A stretch of 64,000 nt of DNA from Damh-18 sp964570795 (GCA_964570795.1 CAZMYZ010000004.1:3861-67860), one strand, 5' to 3'. Shown: positions 43,938-54,235, counted from the stretch's first letter. The notes: generated by a model from the letters alone, not told the origin. A program made the numbers and translations.

Positions 43938-44990
43938 CTATTTACGCTTAAACTCAAACTTTTTGAAGAATGTACGAATAAGGAAGAGTACGAAAAATAC
44001 TACTGCAAACCCTCCAGCAAGTGGCTTCCAAGGTAATACCCAGAATGAATAACTCATTGTATCGACAGTATCATCATAACTACGGTTTATATGTATTGTT
44101 GCGGTATAGCGACCAAAAAGGAAATCGCGATCCCATGCCACTTCACGAAGACGAAGCGATTGAGGAAGTACAAACCACGGTTCAAGTTCCAAAAACCCCA
44201 TCTCATCACCAAACATATTCGTAATACGCAACTCTCCATATGGCGCTAGGTGAATGGAACCTTTGTTTTCAAACAAGATACCAAAATTAATTGGACTATC
44301 CTGGTAAAACATCTGTTTTGGGGATGTACTAAAATCAATGAGTCCTCCTTCTTTTTCTACCGTACCAGGAATAGTTACAAAGAAGAGTGTGCCAATACGC
44401 GCAATAATTGCAGACTGTGGCACGGTACCCACATCATCACCAGTTACCGCATCGAGTGCAACTGTATTTACAAGCACGCTACCATAGAGCCCTCCTGGCT
44501 CTGCATTTGCAGGGACGGAGATGGTTACTGGGATACGCGCACGTTGATTTTGATCAAGTTCAAAACTATAGTGATCCACCGTGAGATAATCCTTGATTGA
44601 ATATGGTCCTCTATCATCACCAAGAAGTACAATTGAAGTATTTGGATCCTTTGATCCCTCTGCGTCTTCGATATTAATATTGAAAATACGACGTTCACCC
44701 GTACGATTAGTGATCGTCATTTCTACCACCTTTGTTTCACCAGGCTTTACAGTGGCATCCACCTTACCGGGGCCAACAACAAAGTCACCAATAACTGAAC
44801 CACCGCCAGGCACCCCCTCAGTAGTATAGGGAGCAGGTTCTGCAATAAGTATTGGTTCTGGCGTGGCGACTTCTGCTACTGGAGTAGGTATTTCCTCTTG
44901 CGAGCGCACTACCGAAGGTAATGCGCTCAGAAAGAAGAGTGCACAAATCGCAAGCGCGAAAAGAGTTGTTTTGTGCACGATAGCAAACAT
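43938..44990 (-). CDS. DUF916/WxLIP-like surface protein with membrane anchor
   Basis: 350 aa. Signal peptide (~1-30), Pro/Glu linker, then an Ig-like domain (VKPGETKVVEMTITNRTGERRIFNINIEDAEGS) and a second beta domain (INFGILFENKGSIHLAPYGELRITNMFGDEM). A C-terminal helix (PLAGGFAVVFFVLFLIRTFF) follows, with a basic KKFEFKRK tail. Architecture matches the DUF916/DUF3324 proteins of Gram-positive WxL loci, in which two beta domains bind peptidoglycan and WxL partners. Flanked by two WxL-like secreted proteins. Assignment by architecture, not by search. Confidence 0.65.
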   Translation of the reverse strand: MFAIVHKTTLFALAICALFFLSALPSVVRSQEEIPTPVAEVATPEPILIAEPAPYTTEGVPGGGSVIGDFVVGPGKVDATVKPGETKVVEMTITNRTGERRIFNINIEDAEGSKDPNTSIVLLGDDRGPYSIKDYLTVDHYSFELDQNQRARIPVTISVPANAEPGGLYGSVLVNTVALDAVTGDDVGTVPQSAIIARIGTLFFVTIPGTVEKEGGLIDFSTSPKQMFYQDSPINFGILFENKGSIHLAPYGELRITNMFGDEMGFLELEPWFVLPQSLRLREVAWDRDFLFGRYTATIHINRSYDDTVDTMSYSFWVLPWKPLAGGFAVVFFVLFLIRTFFKKFEFKRK

Positions 44991-45007
44991 AAGTAATCCG
45001 AAGTGTA

Positions 45008-45724
45008 CTATGGATTAGTGACTGCGGTCAACGTACCCGTTGCTACATAGTAGCCTGAAGGAAGGGCTGGTGATGGTGCATTTGGTACTGCCACCTTGAA
45101 TTTAAGGGTAGTCGTTGAACTACCATTTGGTGCTGATGAGTTAATGATTACCTGTGGGGTAGTGGTTGGATTGAGCCAACAATGATCAACCGATGGTGAA
45201 CCAGCAGACTGATTACATGAAGAACCGTTGTTTTTAAAGGCTTGTGCCACTTCTGCCGACGTAGAGGCATTAACTGAATATCCAAACTCAGCTGACTGAC
45301 CTGAGGTATTATCTGCCCAGTTGTAGTCAGGTACGCCCACGCCTCCAGCTTGGGTGTAGTTAGCGATGTATGCTGATGATGCATCAGTAGAACTTGCCAC
45401 CATGGCGTGAGGACGAGAGTTAGTAGCAAAGTGCAATGTCATATTGTACCCCGTGGTGTTGTTGGTATTGACCGACACTACAGTAGTACCTGTCGCATAT
45501 CCTCCTGTGAGACCTGCAATAGAACCAACCATGGTCACATTTGATGGTTGTACCAAGAATGAAATTTCATTGGTTATCTGCTGTGTAACCGTGAAGTTGT
45601 TACTAGTGATTGCCTGCCCCACCGATGGTTCAAAGGCAAAAAAACTGAACATACCCAACGCAAAGATAAGCGCGGTCGCAACCAATGCGTTCTTTGCTGA
45701 GTATAATAAATGTGTGCTATTCAT
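45008..45724 (-). CDS. secreted WxL-like beta-rich protein, first gene of operon
   Basis: 238 aa. Signal peptide (~15-38). Thr/Asn/Ser-rich beta domain with GLTGGYATGTTVVSVNTNNTTGYNMTLHF, a central loop, cysteines in GSSCNQSAG and VDHCWLNP, and final strand YYVATGTLTAVTNP. Same plan as the 43162 protein. 17 bases before the DUF916-like gene. Likely exported and held at the surface by that protein. Confidence 0.65.
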   Translation of the reverse strand: MNSTHLLYSAKNALVATALIFALGMFSFFAFEPSVGQAITSNNFTVTQQITNEISFLVQPSNVTMVGSIAGLTGGYATGTTVVSVNTNNTTGYNMTLHFATNSRPHAMVASSTDASSAYIANYTQAGGVGVPDYNWADNTSGQSAEFGYSVNASTSAEVAQAFKNNGSSCNQSAGSPSVDHCWLNPTTTPQVIINSSAPNGSSTTTLKFKVAVPNAPSPALPSGYYVATGTLTAVTNP

Positions 45725-45907
45725 ACTAAAAATTTACGACTAATTAATGTTTGCTACCAATAGTTTTGGTATTCATTCTATTGTACTTAATTTGTGCTTA
45801 TTTTTCTGCACTATATATATATGTATGTGCATAACTTCTTCCCTGTTTTAAGCCATTTTGGCTTTATTTTATTTTTACATATTCTTAATTTAGATTAATA
45901 AACTTTC

Positions 45908-48900
45908 TTATACTGGGGACTCGCTTGGTTCGGGTTGTGGCTCTGGTGCAGGTTCTGACGGTGTTTCTGGTTCTGCAGGTGTTTCAGGTGTTGGTTCCTC
46001 GACTACGGGAGGTTCCGGGGTAGGTGCAGGCGCGGGCTCCACGGGAGTCTCTGCTCCTCCGGTACTACCTGCACTTGTATCACCTCCTCCTGAAGAGTCG
46101 CCAACACCACTCTCACTCCCTGTACCACTGTCGCCACCCGTTACTTCCCCACCTCCTGTCTCGTTGCTATTCGTTTCATTACTTCCTCCTGTATCACCAC
46201 TTGTTTCATTTCCGCCGCGTGTACTTTGGAGAATCGCGCGAAGGTCGTCTGCGGTGACACACACGCCATCGACACAGAGTTCATTCTTTACCTCTACCCT
46301 GTCTGCTTTGAGGCCGGTGACGCTGAGTACTCCATCTACAAAACTTGAAGCAAGAGCCTTGATATTATCCCAAAGTGTCACCTCACTTCCCTCAAAGAGT
46401 GGTGTGGTGGTGGCAAGTTCGCTGAGCACCATGCGTTCGCGGTCTCCCTGGTACCAAGCAAGTTCGATAAACATAATTACCTGTCCCACCGCATAGGTCT
46501 CACCATCCCCTGCAGCCATCTGCTCTGGTGCAGTATTGCGCAATTCAGCAAGCATCTGAGCGCGCGTCTCTTCAGGATTTTCATTGATGACTGTTGTCGT
46601 TGCTACCATCTGCGCAACACATGGGTTTTCACCAAGTGCGTTACCACCACCGTTGTAGCAACCGTCCTGTGAATGTGGGTCGAGTACGGTCTTTACGGTG
46701 ACACGCTCCTTGAGCATATCGTCACCGAATTGATTGAGGAAGCCAGAACTGTATGCCTTGGTACCGTTATAATCCTCAAGTGCAATACCCACAACACGAT
46801 CCCCCTCCTTTGCCTTCATACCAACACCAGGAATAGAGGAGAGTGCAATACGATCACCCTTCTGAATTTCGCCATTTTCTGTACTGAGGCGAATTGGCAC
46901 ACGTCCCTTGAGTCCTATAGGGAATCCTGTTTCACCGAGAGCGAGCGACGAGTCGTCAAATCCGAGTGTCATACCAGGCTTCGTAGAAACTACGCCGATA
47001 ATATCCTTCTCGGTACTTTCGCTCGCGCGTTTCACTGAAAGCCCACCGGAGAGCGATACGATTTCACCCGTCCTCAAAGACTGATTTGAGAAGTACATTT
47101 CGGCAAGGTCAGAGTTGCCGAGCGCTGAGGTGACTGAACGTATCTGGCCAGTGGTGGTCGAGACGCAGGAACCGTCATTATCGACACAGATACCGCCGTA
47201 TGGAATACGGAGTCCTGCACTCACCGTGCCGTCACCAATAGTCGTTGAGCCATTTGCTGCAACATAGAATTTCGAAGTACCTCCCACCTTGAAGTCGAGG
47301 AACTTTGCGCTCGATGTTGCAGCAAATGAGCCACCCGCATTACCAAAGTCCATCTTGAGTCCCGTGCCAGTGAAGTTGCTCGTATCCTGGAAGAAGTACA
47401 CGAGATTTTCTGAAGTAATAGTACCTGAGTACGCACGAAGTGCATTACCTTGTGTCGTACCTTCTGTTTCTGCAAAGATACCTGCAGGGAGATAGGTACT
47501 TCCCGCATCACCCATGGTCGAACCACGTACACCGAAGGTACGACCGAAGCCTGCAATACCGGTATTCTCACCCTTCGTATTGGTACCCCGATGTGCCTGC
47601 ACCTCAAGACCACGTATGGTGTTTCCAAGTGCACTCGTATCTGCAATACGAATCATCTTACCCACGAGTGTCGAAGTTGCAGTGGGGACATTGGTGATAT
47701 ATGTCTCATCACCATAGTACAGCGCACTCAAAGTGGAGTTGGTAAAGCCAAGATACTGCTTGATACCTGCAACACCTGAACCAGTGAATCCCGCTTTATC
47801 AATAGTGAGACGGGCTGGCTGTACTGCAGGAGTACTGGTAGCAATACCCATATTGATTCCAATGTCTACATTACCTACATCGGTCACGTATATAGGTGTT
47901 GGTGAACTGTTTGCAAGACCTGCTTCAAGCGCAATATAGTTCGTGGCACTTGTATTATCTCGTATCGTAAAGAGTCCACTTACTGAATTGTTAATTCCCC
48001 ATGTATAACCACTAAATGAATCAAAATCAAGATAAGAATCCCCCCATGTTGATTCAATAGTGGCACCTGTATCCGTCACCGATGAATAGAGGTGTAATTG
48101 ACTATATGGCGTTGGAGTACCAACACCGACATAATCTCCAAAATATGCTACGCCCGTCGTCGTCGCACCACCATTAATAGTGAGTCCTGTAGTGTCTGTG
48201 CCACCACCTATGGTTGATGATGCACTGGAACGGAATCCTGAGAGAAGTGGGTTGGTACCAAACACTGCAATACCAGTACCCGTCTCATCACTGAGAGAGT
48301 CAATGAGGTACTGCGAGGTACCTGTAGTGGTAAAGAGATTATCCGCACCAGTGAAGAGCGCACGCGCAGGGGTGAGACCGGTTACTTTGAGGTTAGTAGT
48401 AGTGGCGGTGCCGTTGATGGTAAGCCCCGTCGCACCGGTACCACCACCAATAGTGGAGGAACCCGTAACCGAGAGGTTGGTGATGCCAGTGAATGCACCT
48501 GAGGTCACATCCCATGAACTCGTGTTGAAGTTCACGATATCACCATTGTCGCCAATAGTGAGTGTACCGGTGGTGGTGAGGGTACCGCTGATGTTGTTTG
48601 ATCCGATGGTACCTCCCGAGAGTGTGAGGGCATCGGTGATGTATGCATCACCCACAGTAGTACTTGCAGATACAAGGCCGGTGCTGTTGGTGGTGAGGAC
48701 ACCTGCTGAGGAACCGATGGTTGCATTCGTGAAGCGACCGTTGGTTGCAAATAGGTTGGTACTGGTGGCATTGGTGGTCGTGCCATTGGTTGCAGTATAT
48801 GCAGTGAGGTTTGCAAGGGTGTCGATTGCAGACTCGATAGTAGTCTCGGTAGTGCTGTCGATAGTCGCAACACCATTAAGGGTATTGATGTATGCATTCC

Positions 48901-51900
48901 CTGATACGGTGAGTGCGGTACTTGATGCATAGCCGAGGGTTGAGGAAGCAGATGCAGTGATACCATTGAATTGTGCAGTACCGGTGAAGACTGGGGACGC
49001 ACTGAAGACGACGTTCCCTGTTCCTGTTTCATCAGTGAGCATTGAGATGAGGTTTGCTGAAGTGATGTCACTTGCAGTCACGGTCACGACATCGAGTGCA
49101 CCGAGTGCAGTTTCGAGTTCTGCTTCGGTATCGATGTCGGTCATGGTGCCTGAGTTAAGACCAAAGAGACCGTTGGTGTATCCCGATACGTCAGTACCCA
49201 TACCACCGTATTGGAGACCAATCGCGGTACCGTTCCAGGTACCTGCAGACACCGTACCGAGATAAGTATTTCCTGAAACAGTAAGTGCCGTAGAAGATGC
49301 ATATCCTAAGGTAGATGACGCTGATGCTCGGATACCTGAAAATTGTGCACCACCGGTGAAGACGGGTGAACCTGAGAAGACAAGTGAGCCACTTCCCGTC
49401 TCGTCGGTGAGTGCTGCAGCAAGGTTTGCGCTTGAAGGGGTACCAAGGAAGGTAGCGACGTTAGTACCAAGTCCTGAGACACCGGTACTGATAGGTAGAC
49501 CTGTTGAGGTGGTGAGTGTGAGCGAGTCACTGATGTATGCATCCCCGATAGTAGTCGATGCTGATACTAGACCAGTACTGTTTGTGGTGAGGACACCTGC
49601 TGAGGAACCGATGGTTGCATTCGTGAAGCGACCGTTGGTTGCAAATAGGTTGGTACTTGAGGCATTGGTGGTGGTACCACTGTTTGCCGTATAGGTATTG
49701 AGGTATGCATTCCCTGATACGGTGAGTGCGGTACTTGATGCATAGCCGAGGGTTGAGGAAGCAGATGCAGTGATACCATTGAATTGTGCAGTACCGGTGA
49801 AGACTGGGGACGCACTGAAGACGACGTTCCCTGTTCCTGTTTCATCAGTGAGCATTGAGATGAGGTTTGCTGAAGTGATGTCACTTGCAGTCACGGTCAC
49901 GACATCGAGTGCACCGAGTGCAGTTTCGAGTTCTGCTTCGGTATCGATGTCGGTCATGGTGCCTGAGTTAAGACCAAAGAGACCGTTGGTGTATCCCGAT
50001 ACGTCAGTACCCATACCACCGTATTGGAGACCAATCGCGGTACCGTTCCAGGTACCTGCAGCCACCGTACCGAGTGCGGAAGTACCGGATACACGGAGGT
50101 TTGTCGTGGTGGCATTCGTGGTCGTGCTGTTGATCATCGTGAGGTTTTGCGCGGTAGAAGAGCCACTGAGGGAGATGCCGTCGGTTGCGGTGAGTGGGGT
50201 GAGGTATGCTCCCTGGTCTGTCCAGTTGCTCAATCCTGATGCATTCAAAACACCGTTTGTAATAGAGAGACCAGAACCGGTGATGTCGGTGATATAGTCT
50301 GAGCCGATGCCGAGAGTGACGGTACGGAAGGATGTTGACGATGCGTTTGTCGTGGTACCACTGTTTGCCGTATAGGTATTGAGGTATGCGTTATTTGCAA
50401 CGGTGAGTGCGGTACTTGATGCGTAGCCGAGGGTTGAGGTTGCAGTGACGTTGATGCCACTGAAGGTTGCACCACCGGTGAAGACGGGTGAACCGGAGAA
50501 GACGAGGAATCCACTTCCCGTCTCATCATCCATGAGGGCAGCAAGTTCACTTGAGGCATCGATGTCGTTTTCAATAAGGATGTTTGCGACACTCGTGAGG
50601 GTCTCAATCTCTGCGAGTGAGTCAATCGATGAAGATGCCACCTTGCCCATGAAGGTTGTCCAGTCAGCACCCGTGAGACATCCCTGGGTGCTGCCGTTTG
50701 CGGTATCACAGTTCAAGGTATTTGCTGACCAGGTAAGGCCAGTACCGTCGGTGATACGGGTTGATGGGGTGTTATAGAAACCAAAGAGGGTGGTCGATGC
50801 TGAGGTAAGGAGTCCTTCGTATCCTGCAGCGTATGAGAGTGCGAGAGTACCGGTTGTAGTGACGGGTGAACCACCAACGGAGAAGCCGGTAGGTGCAGTA
50901 AGACCGACGGAGGTAACGGAACCAAGACCAAGGGTTGAGGTTGCGACCCAGGTAGATACGGTGCCATTCGTTTGGAGCACCATGCCGTTGGTACCGAGTG
51001 AGTTTGCAGAGTCACGGAGTGCAGAGACACGGAGGTTCGTCACTGCAAGGTTGGTTGAGGTAGCGTTCGTCGTCGTACCATTGGTTGCAGTATATGCAGT
51101 GAGGTTTGCAAGCGTATCGATTGCAGACTCGATAGTAGTCTCGGTAGTGCTGTCGATAGTCGCAACACCATTAAGGGTATTGATGTATGCATTCCCTGAT
51201 ACGGTGAGTGCGGTACTTGATGCATAGCCGAGGGTTGAGGAAGCAGATGCAGTGATACCATTGAATTGTGCAGTACCGGTGAAGACTGGGGACGCACTGA
51301 AGACGACGTTCCCTGTTCCTGTTTCATCAGTGAGCATTGAGATGAGGTTTGCTGAAGTGATGTCACTTGCAGTCACGGTCACGATGTCGACACCGGTAAG
51401 GGTTTCGAGTTCTGCTTCAGAATTGATAGAAGATGAAGAAACTTTGTCGTTGAATGATTGCCAGTCAGTACTGGTAATACACCCCTGGGTGCTGCCGTTT
51501 GCGGTATCACAGTTCAAGGTATTCGATGACCAGGTAAGGCCAGTACCGTCGGTGATACGGGTTGATGGGGTGTTATAGAAAGTATTCCAGTTTGTGGAAG
51601 ATGCGCTGCGGAGTCCTTCGTATCCTGCAGCGTACGTGAGTGCGAGAGTACCCGAAGTAGTGATTGGGTTTCCAGAGATTGAGAAGCCGGTAGGGACAGA
51701 CATGTCAACGCTTGATACGGAACCACTACCGGTACCCACAGGGACACCGTTCACGAGGATGGTCGTTGCATTAATAGTACCGTTCACGTCGAGTTTGTAG
51801 TTTGGTGAGGTGGAACCGATGCCGACGTTGCCGGCAAAATACATATTCCCTGTCGTCGTCGCACCACCATTAATAGTGAGTCCCGTAGCACCGGTACCGC

Positions 51901-53461
51901 CACCAATGGTAGAGGAACCAGTCACGGAGAGGTTGGTGATACCGGTGAAGGCACCTGAGGTCACATCCCATGAACTCGTGTTGAAGTTCACGATATCACC
52001 ATTGTCGCCAATAGTAAGTGTACCGGTGGTGGTGAGGGTACCAGCAATATTGTTTGAACCAATAGCACCTCCTCCAAGCGTAAGGGCGTCAGTAATGTAT
52101 GAGTCACCGATGGTAGTCGATGCTGATACTAGACCAGTACTGTTTGTGGTGAGGACACCTGCTGAGGAACCGATGGTTGCATTCGTGAAGCGACCGTTGG
52201 TTGCAAATAGGTTGGTACTTGAGGCATTGGTGGTGGTACCACTGTTTGCCGTATAGGTATTGAGGTATGCGTTATTTGCAACGGTGAGTGCGGTACTTGA
52301 TGCGTAGCCGAGGGTTGAGGTTGCAGTGACGTTGATGCCACTGAAGGTTGCACCACCGGTGAAGACGGGTGAACCGGAGAAGACGAGGAATCCACTTCCC
52401 GTCTCATCATCCATGAGGGCAGCAAGTTCACTTGAGGCATCGATGTCGTTTTCAATAAGGATGTTTGCGACACTCGTGAGGGTCTCAATCTCTGCGAGTG
52501 AGTCAATCGATGAAGATGCCACCTTGCCCATGAAGGTTGTCCAGTCAGCACCCGTGAGACATCCCTGGGTGCTGCCGTTTGCGGTGAGACAGGTGAGCAC
52601 ATTTGCGGAGTTGGTGAAGCCGGTGCCGAGGAGACTGGTGAACTGCCCTGCACCGAGGGTGAAGAGACCAGAGACACGAAGGTTGGTACTTGTGGCATTG
52701 GTCGTTGTCCCATTTGTAGCAATAAAATCGCCAAATGTAGCAAGTCCTGAAACGGTGAGTGTGCCTGTAGCAGTCATGTTGCCGCCGAGCCAGAAGTCTC
52801 CCCCTTGCATCGTGAAGAGTCGTGAGGGTGAAGTGGTACCCAACCCCATACGTCCGCCGTCAGTCATAGTAAATACCTCGGTAGTACCATCAAACAAATT
52901 GAAAATATCTCCCACGCCACTCTGGGTGAGTGTGAGAAGGGTGTTTACACTTGAGGTGGCGATAGTACTTGTGGCGTCGGTACGAACAAACTGTGTAGAA
53001 TCGAGTCCATCGAGTTTGTTTGCTTCAAATGCTGCAGGCACGGTACCAAGGACCTTACGTGGGCTCATTTCACCATCCCACGCAGGAGTCGACGTACCAC
53101 CGATTTCTACACCAAGGTAGAGAGTTTGATTGAAATCAACTCCTGTGAGTGGTGACGTGCTTCCGAGCATCACACTGAAGAGGCCGTTGGTGACTTGCAC
53201 TTTGCTCGTACCAGTAAGTGACTCAGTCCATACCGCACTCGTCGTCGCGATTGAAGGGGTTGTGAGGAGCCAGAAGCGCATGTTGTACGTACCGTCTGCA
53301 ACCGCGACGTTTGCTGCATTGGTGAGCTTGCCTTGGTAATTCATCTGGTAGTTCGGCGCAGCATCGGTAGTGCGAATCAATGCAAACAAAGACACAAGCA
53401 CAATGCCCACGAGAGTCGTGAGTGTGAGGAATGTATGCTGTTGTGCATGAGTAATACGCAT
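45908..53461 (-). CDS. giant secreted repeat fibre protein (2517 aa)
   Basis: Signal peptide (~1-35); N-terminal domain (~36-155, NYQGKLTNAANVAVADGTYNMRFWLL ...) seen at the start of many long CPR surface proteins. Then ~1900 residues of Thr/Ser/Gly-rich fibre repeats built from TGTAQFNGITASASSTLGYASSTALTV and GNAYLNTYTANSGTTTNASSTNL units, several almost identical at the DNA level. At ~2095-2290 comes a folded domain (DLAEMYFSNQSLRTGEIVSLSGG ... KGDRIALSSIPGVGMKA) like the capping part of phage-type fibres. The C-terminal ~110 residues are Pro/Glu/Gly-rich. No membrane anchor. Starts 6 bases after the HTH-membrane gene. Probably an adhesin or attachment fibre. Confidence 0.88.
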   Translation of the reverse strand: MRITHAQQHTFLTLTTLVGIVLVSLFALIRTTDAAPNYQMNYQGKLTNAANVAVADGTYNMRFWLLTTPSIATTSAVWTESLTGTSKVQVTNGLFSVMLGSTSPLTGVDFNQTLYLGVEIGGTSTPAWDGEMSPRKVLGTVPAAFEANKLDGLDSTQFVRTDATSTIATSSVNTLLTLTQSGVGDIFNLFDGTTEVFTMTDGGRMGLGTTSPSRLFTMQGGDFWLGGNMTATGTLTVSGLATFGDFIATNGTTTNATSTNLRVSGLFTLGAGQFTSLLGTGFTNSANVLTCLTANGSTQGCLTGADWTTFMGKVASSSIDSLAEIETLTSVANILIENDIDASSELAALMDDETGSGFLVFSGSPVFTGGATFSGINVTATSTLGYASSTALTVANNAYLNTYTANSGTTTNASSTNLFATNGRFTNATIGSSAGVLTTNSTGLVSASTTIGDSYITDALTLGGGAIGSNNIAGTLTTTGTLTIGDNGDIVNFNTSSWDVTSGAFTGITNLSVTGSSTIGGGTGATGLTINGGATTTGNMYFAGNVGIGSTSPNYKLDVNGTINATTILVNGVPVGTGSGSVSSVDMSVPTGFSISGNPITTSGTLALTYAAGYEGLRSASSTNWNTFYNTPSTRITDGTGLTWSSNTLNCDTANGSTQGCITSTDWQSFNDKVSSSSINSEAELETLTGVDIVTVTASDITSANLISMLTDETGTGNVVFSASPVFTGTAQFNGITASASSTLGYASSTALTVSGNAYINTLNGVATIDSTTETTIESAIDTLANLTAYTATNGTTTNATSTNLAVTNLRVSALRDSANSLGTNGMVLQTNGTVSTWVATSTLGLGSVTSVGLTAPTGFSVGGSPVTTTGTLALSYAAGYEGLLTSASTTLFGFYNTPSTRITDGTGLTWSANTLNCDTANGSTQGCLTGADWTTFMGKVASSSIDSLAEIETLTSVANILIENDIDASSELAALMDDETGSGFLVFSGSPVFTGGATFSGINVTATSTLGYASSTALTVANNAYLNTYTANSGTTTNASSTSFRTVTLGIGSDYITDITGSGLSITNGVLNASGLSNWTDQGAYLTPLTATDGISLSGSSTAQNLTMINSTTTNATTTNLRVSGTSALGTVAAGTWNGTAIGLQYGGMGTDVSGYTNGLFGLNSGTMTDIDTEAELETALGALDVVTVTASDITSANLISMLTDETGTGNVVFSASPVFTGTAQFNGITASASSTLGYASSTALTVSGNAYLNTYTANSGTTTNASSTNLFATNGRFTNATIGSSAGVLTTNSTGLVSASTTIGDAYISDSLTLTTSTGLPISTGVSGLGTNVATFLGTPSSANLAAALTDETGSGSLVFSGSPVFTGGAQFSGIRASASSTLGYASSTALTVSGNTYLGTVSAGTWNGTAIGLQYGGMGTDVSGYTNGLFGLNSGTMTDIDTEAELETALGALDVVTVTASDITSANLISMLTDETGTGNVVFSASPVFTGTAQFNGITASASSTLGYASSTALTVSGNAYINTLNGVATIDSTTETTIESAIDTLANLTAYTATNGTTTNATSTNLFATNGRFTNATIGSSAGVLTTNSTGLVSASTTVGDAYITDALTLSGGTIGSNNISGTLTTTGTLTIGDNGDIVNFNTSSWDVTSGAFTGITNLSVTGSSTIGGGTGATGLTINGTATTTNLKVTGLTPARALFTGADNLFTTTGTSQYLIDSLSDETGTGIAVFGTNPLLSGFRSSASSTIGGGTDTTGLTINGGATTTGVAYFGDYVGVGTPTPYSQLHLYSSVTDTGATIESTWGDSYLDFDSFSGYTWGINNSVSGLFTIRDNTSATNYIALEAGLANSSPTPIYVTDVGNVDIGINMGIATSTPAVQPARLTIDKAGFTGSGVAGIKQYLGFTNSTLSALYYGDETYITNVPTATSTLVGKMIRIADTSALGNTIRGLEVQAHRGTNTKGENTGIAGFGRTFGVRGSTMGDAGSTYLPAGIFAETEGTTQGNALRAYSGTITSENLVYFFQDTSNFTGTGLKMDFGNAGGSFAATSSAKFLDFKVGGTSKFYVAANGSTTIGDGTVSAGLRIPYGGICVDNDGSCVSTTTGQIRSVTSALGNSDLAEMYFSNQSLRTGEIVSLSGGLSVKRASESTEKDIIGVVSTKPGMTLGFDDSSLALGETGFPIGLKGRVPIRLSTENGEIQKGDRIALSSIPGVGMKAKEGDRVVGIALEDYNGTKAYSSGFLNQFGDDMLKERVTVKTVLDPHSQDGCYNGGGNALGENPCVAQMVATTTVINENPEETRAQMLAELRNTAPEQMAAGDGETYAVGQVIMFIELAWYQGDRERMVLSELATTTPLFEGSEVTLWDNIKALASSFVDGVLSVTGLKADRVEVKNELCVDGVCVTADDLRAILQSTRGGNETSGDTGGSNETNSNETGGGEVTGGDSGTGSESGVGDSSGGGDTSAGSTGGAETPVEPAPAPTPEPPVVEEPTPETPAEPETPSEPAPEPQPEPSESPV
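48892..49243. repeat. intragenic ~350-bp DNA repeat A, copy 1
   Basis: Nearly identical to 49707-50060; the first ~195 bp recur at 51189-51384. Encodes the NAYINTL to GLQYGG fibre segment. Confidence 0.75.
49707..50060. repeat. intragenic ~350-bp DNA repeat A, copy 2
   Basis: Direct repeat of 48892-49243 within the fibre gene. Confidence 0.75.
50357..50706. repeat. intragenic ~350-bp DNA repeat B, copy 1
   Basis: Direct repeat of ~52236-52585. Covers the GQF/ADWTTFMGKVASSS segment of the fibre. Confidence 0.75.
52236..52585. repeat. intragenic ~350-bp DNA repeat B, copy 2
   Basis: Essentially identical to 50357-50706 in the same orientation. Confidence 0.75.
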
Positions 53462-53467
53462 AAGTGT

Positions 53468-54229
53468 TTATGTGGTCGTGGCAGGCTTCGTAACCGGTAC
53501 CAAGAGGAAACGATACTCCTCACCCTTCTCACCATCTTTGAAGACAGGAATGATGATGCCAGTGTTTGGATTCTCAGGATCTACCTCTACCGTGACGGGG
53601 TCTGAGAATGAATCCTGAATTGACTCGATGGTGGTTGCGGTAAAGAGTTCATCAGGGGCAACGACGATCGAGGTGTACGTGGTAGTGCCCACATGTGCGC
53701 TCACAGCAGTTTTTTCCATAGGCACTGAGGTGGTTGCCGGATGAGCAACCTCTACCATTACGGTGTGCGATGGCATCACAAAGTCATATACAGCACGAGC
53801 AATATTTTCAAAAAATCCGACACCTTCGCGTACTGCAGCTTGTTGCTGCGGCACCCCTGACACACTTGCGGCACTGATTGAAAACGCAATCACCATCACA
53901 GCGAGTGCACCAAGCGCAAGCGATGAGTGGTGTGAAGAGGTTTTCTTCGCAACTTTTCCCGTAACTTTGTTTGCGTGCGCGTATGAACGAAGTTCTGCTT
54001 TTCGTTCACGACTGATTTCTTTTTTGCGAATTTCGCGTTTTGCTTTCGCAACACGAAAATGCTTTTCAGCAGAAGGAATATTTACATACCACTTGTTCCC
54101 AATTTTTTGACCCTCAATGTGACCCTGCTTGATGAGCATCAAGAGGTAATCTTTCGTGTACCCGAAGTGCTTTCCCGCGATAATCGCTGGCACGTATTCT
54201 TTCCCTTCAATGGTAAGTACACTCGTCAT
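53468..54229 (-). CDS. membrane-tethered HTH protein upstream of the fibre gene
   Basis: 253 aa from Met at 54229 (Met1 of the ORF at 54235 also possible). Residues ~1-58 are an excisionase/MerR-like winged helix (EYVPAIIAGKHFGYTKDYLLMLIKQG, then GQKIGNKWYVN). A basic helical linker (KAKREIRKKEISRERKAEL) leads to one membrane helix (~105-127) and an outer domain of ~125 residues with Thr-rich strands. The layout allows an outside signal to act on DNA directly, as in ToxR-like one-component regulators. Starts 6 bases before, and is surely co-expressed with, the 2517-aa fibre. A paralogue is at 54611. Confidence 0.75.
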   Translation of the reverse strand: MTSVLTIEGKEYVPAIIAGKHFGYTKDYLLMLIKQGHIEGQKIGNKWYVNIPSAEKHFRVAKAKREIRKKEISRERKAELRSYAHANKVTGKVAKKTSSHHSSLALGALAVMVIAFSISAASVSGVPQQQAAVREGVGFFENIARAVYDFVMPSHTVMVEVAHPATTSVPMEKTAVSAHVGTTTYTSIVVAPDELFTATTIESIQDSFSDPVTVEVDPENPNTGIIIPVFKDGEKGEEYRFLLVPVTKPATTT

Positions 54230-54235
54230 GAACAA

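Noticed and set aside
52326..53120. 264-codon + strand frame opposite the fibre gene
   Set aside because: Repeat-driven shadow; low-complexity Val/Pro translation of a Thr-rich gene read backwards.
45908..53461. CRISPR-like repetition
   Set aside because: Repeats are long, in frame and coding, without regular unique spacers.
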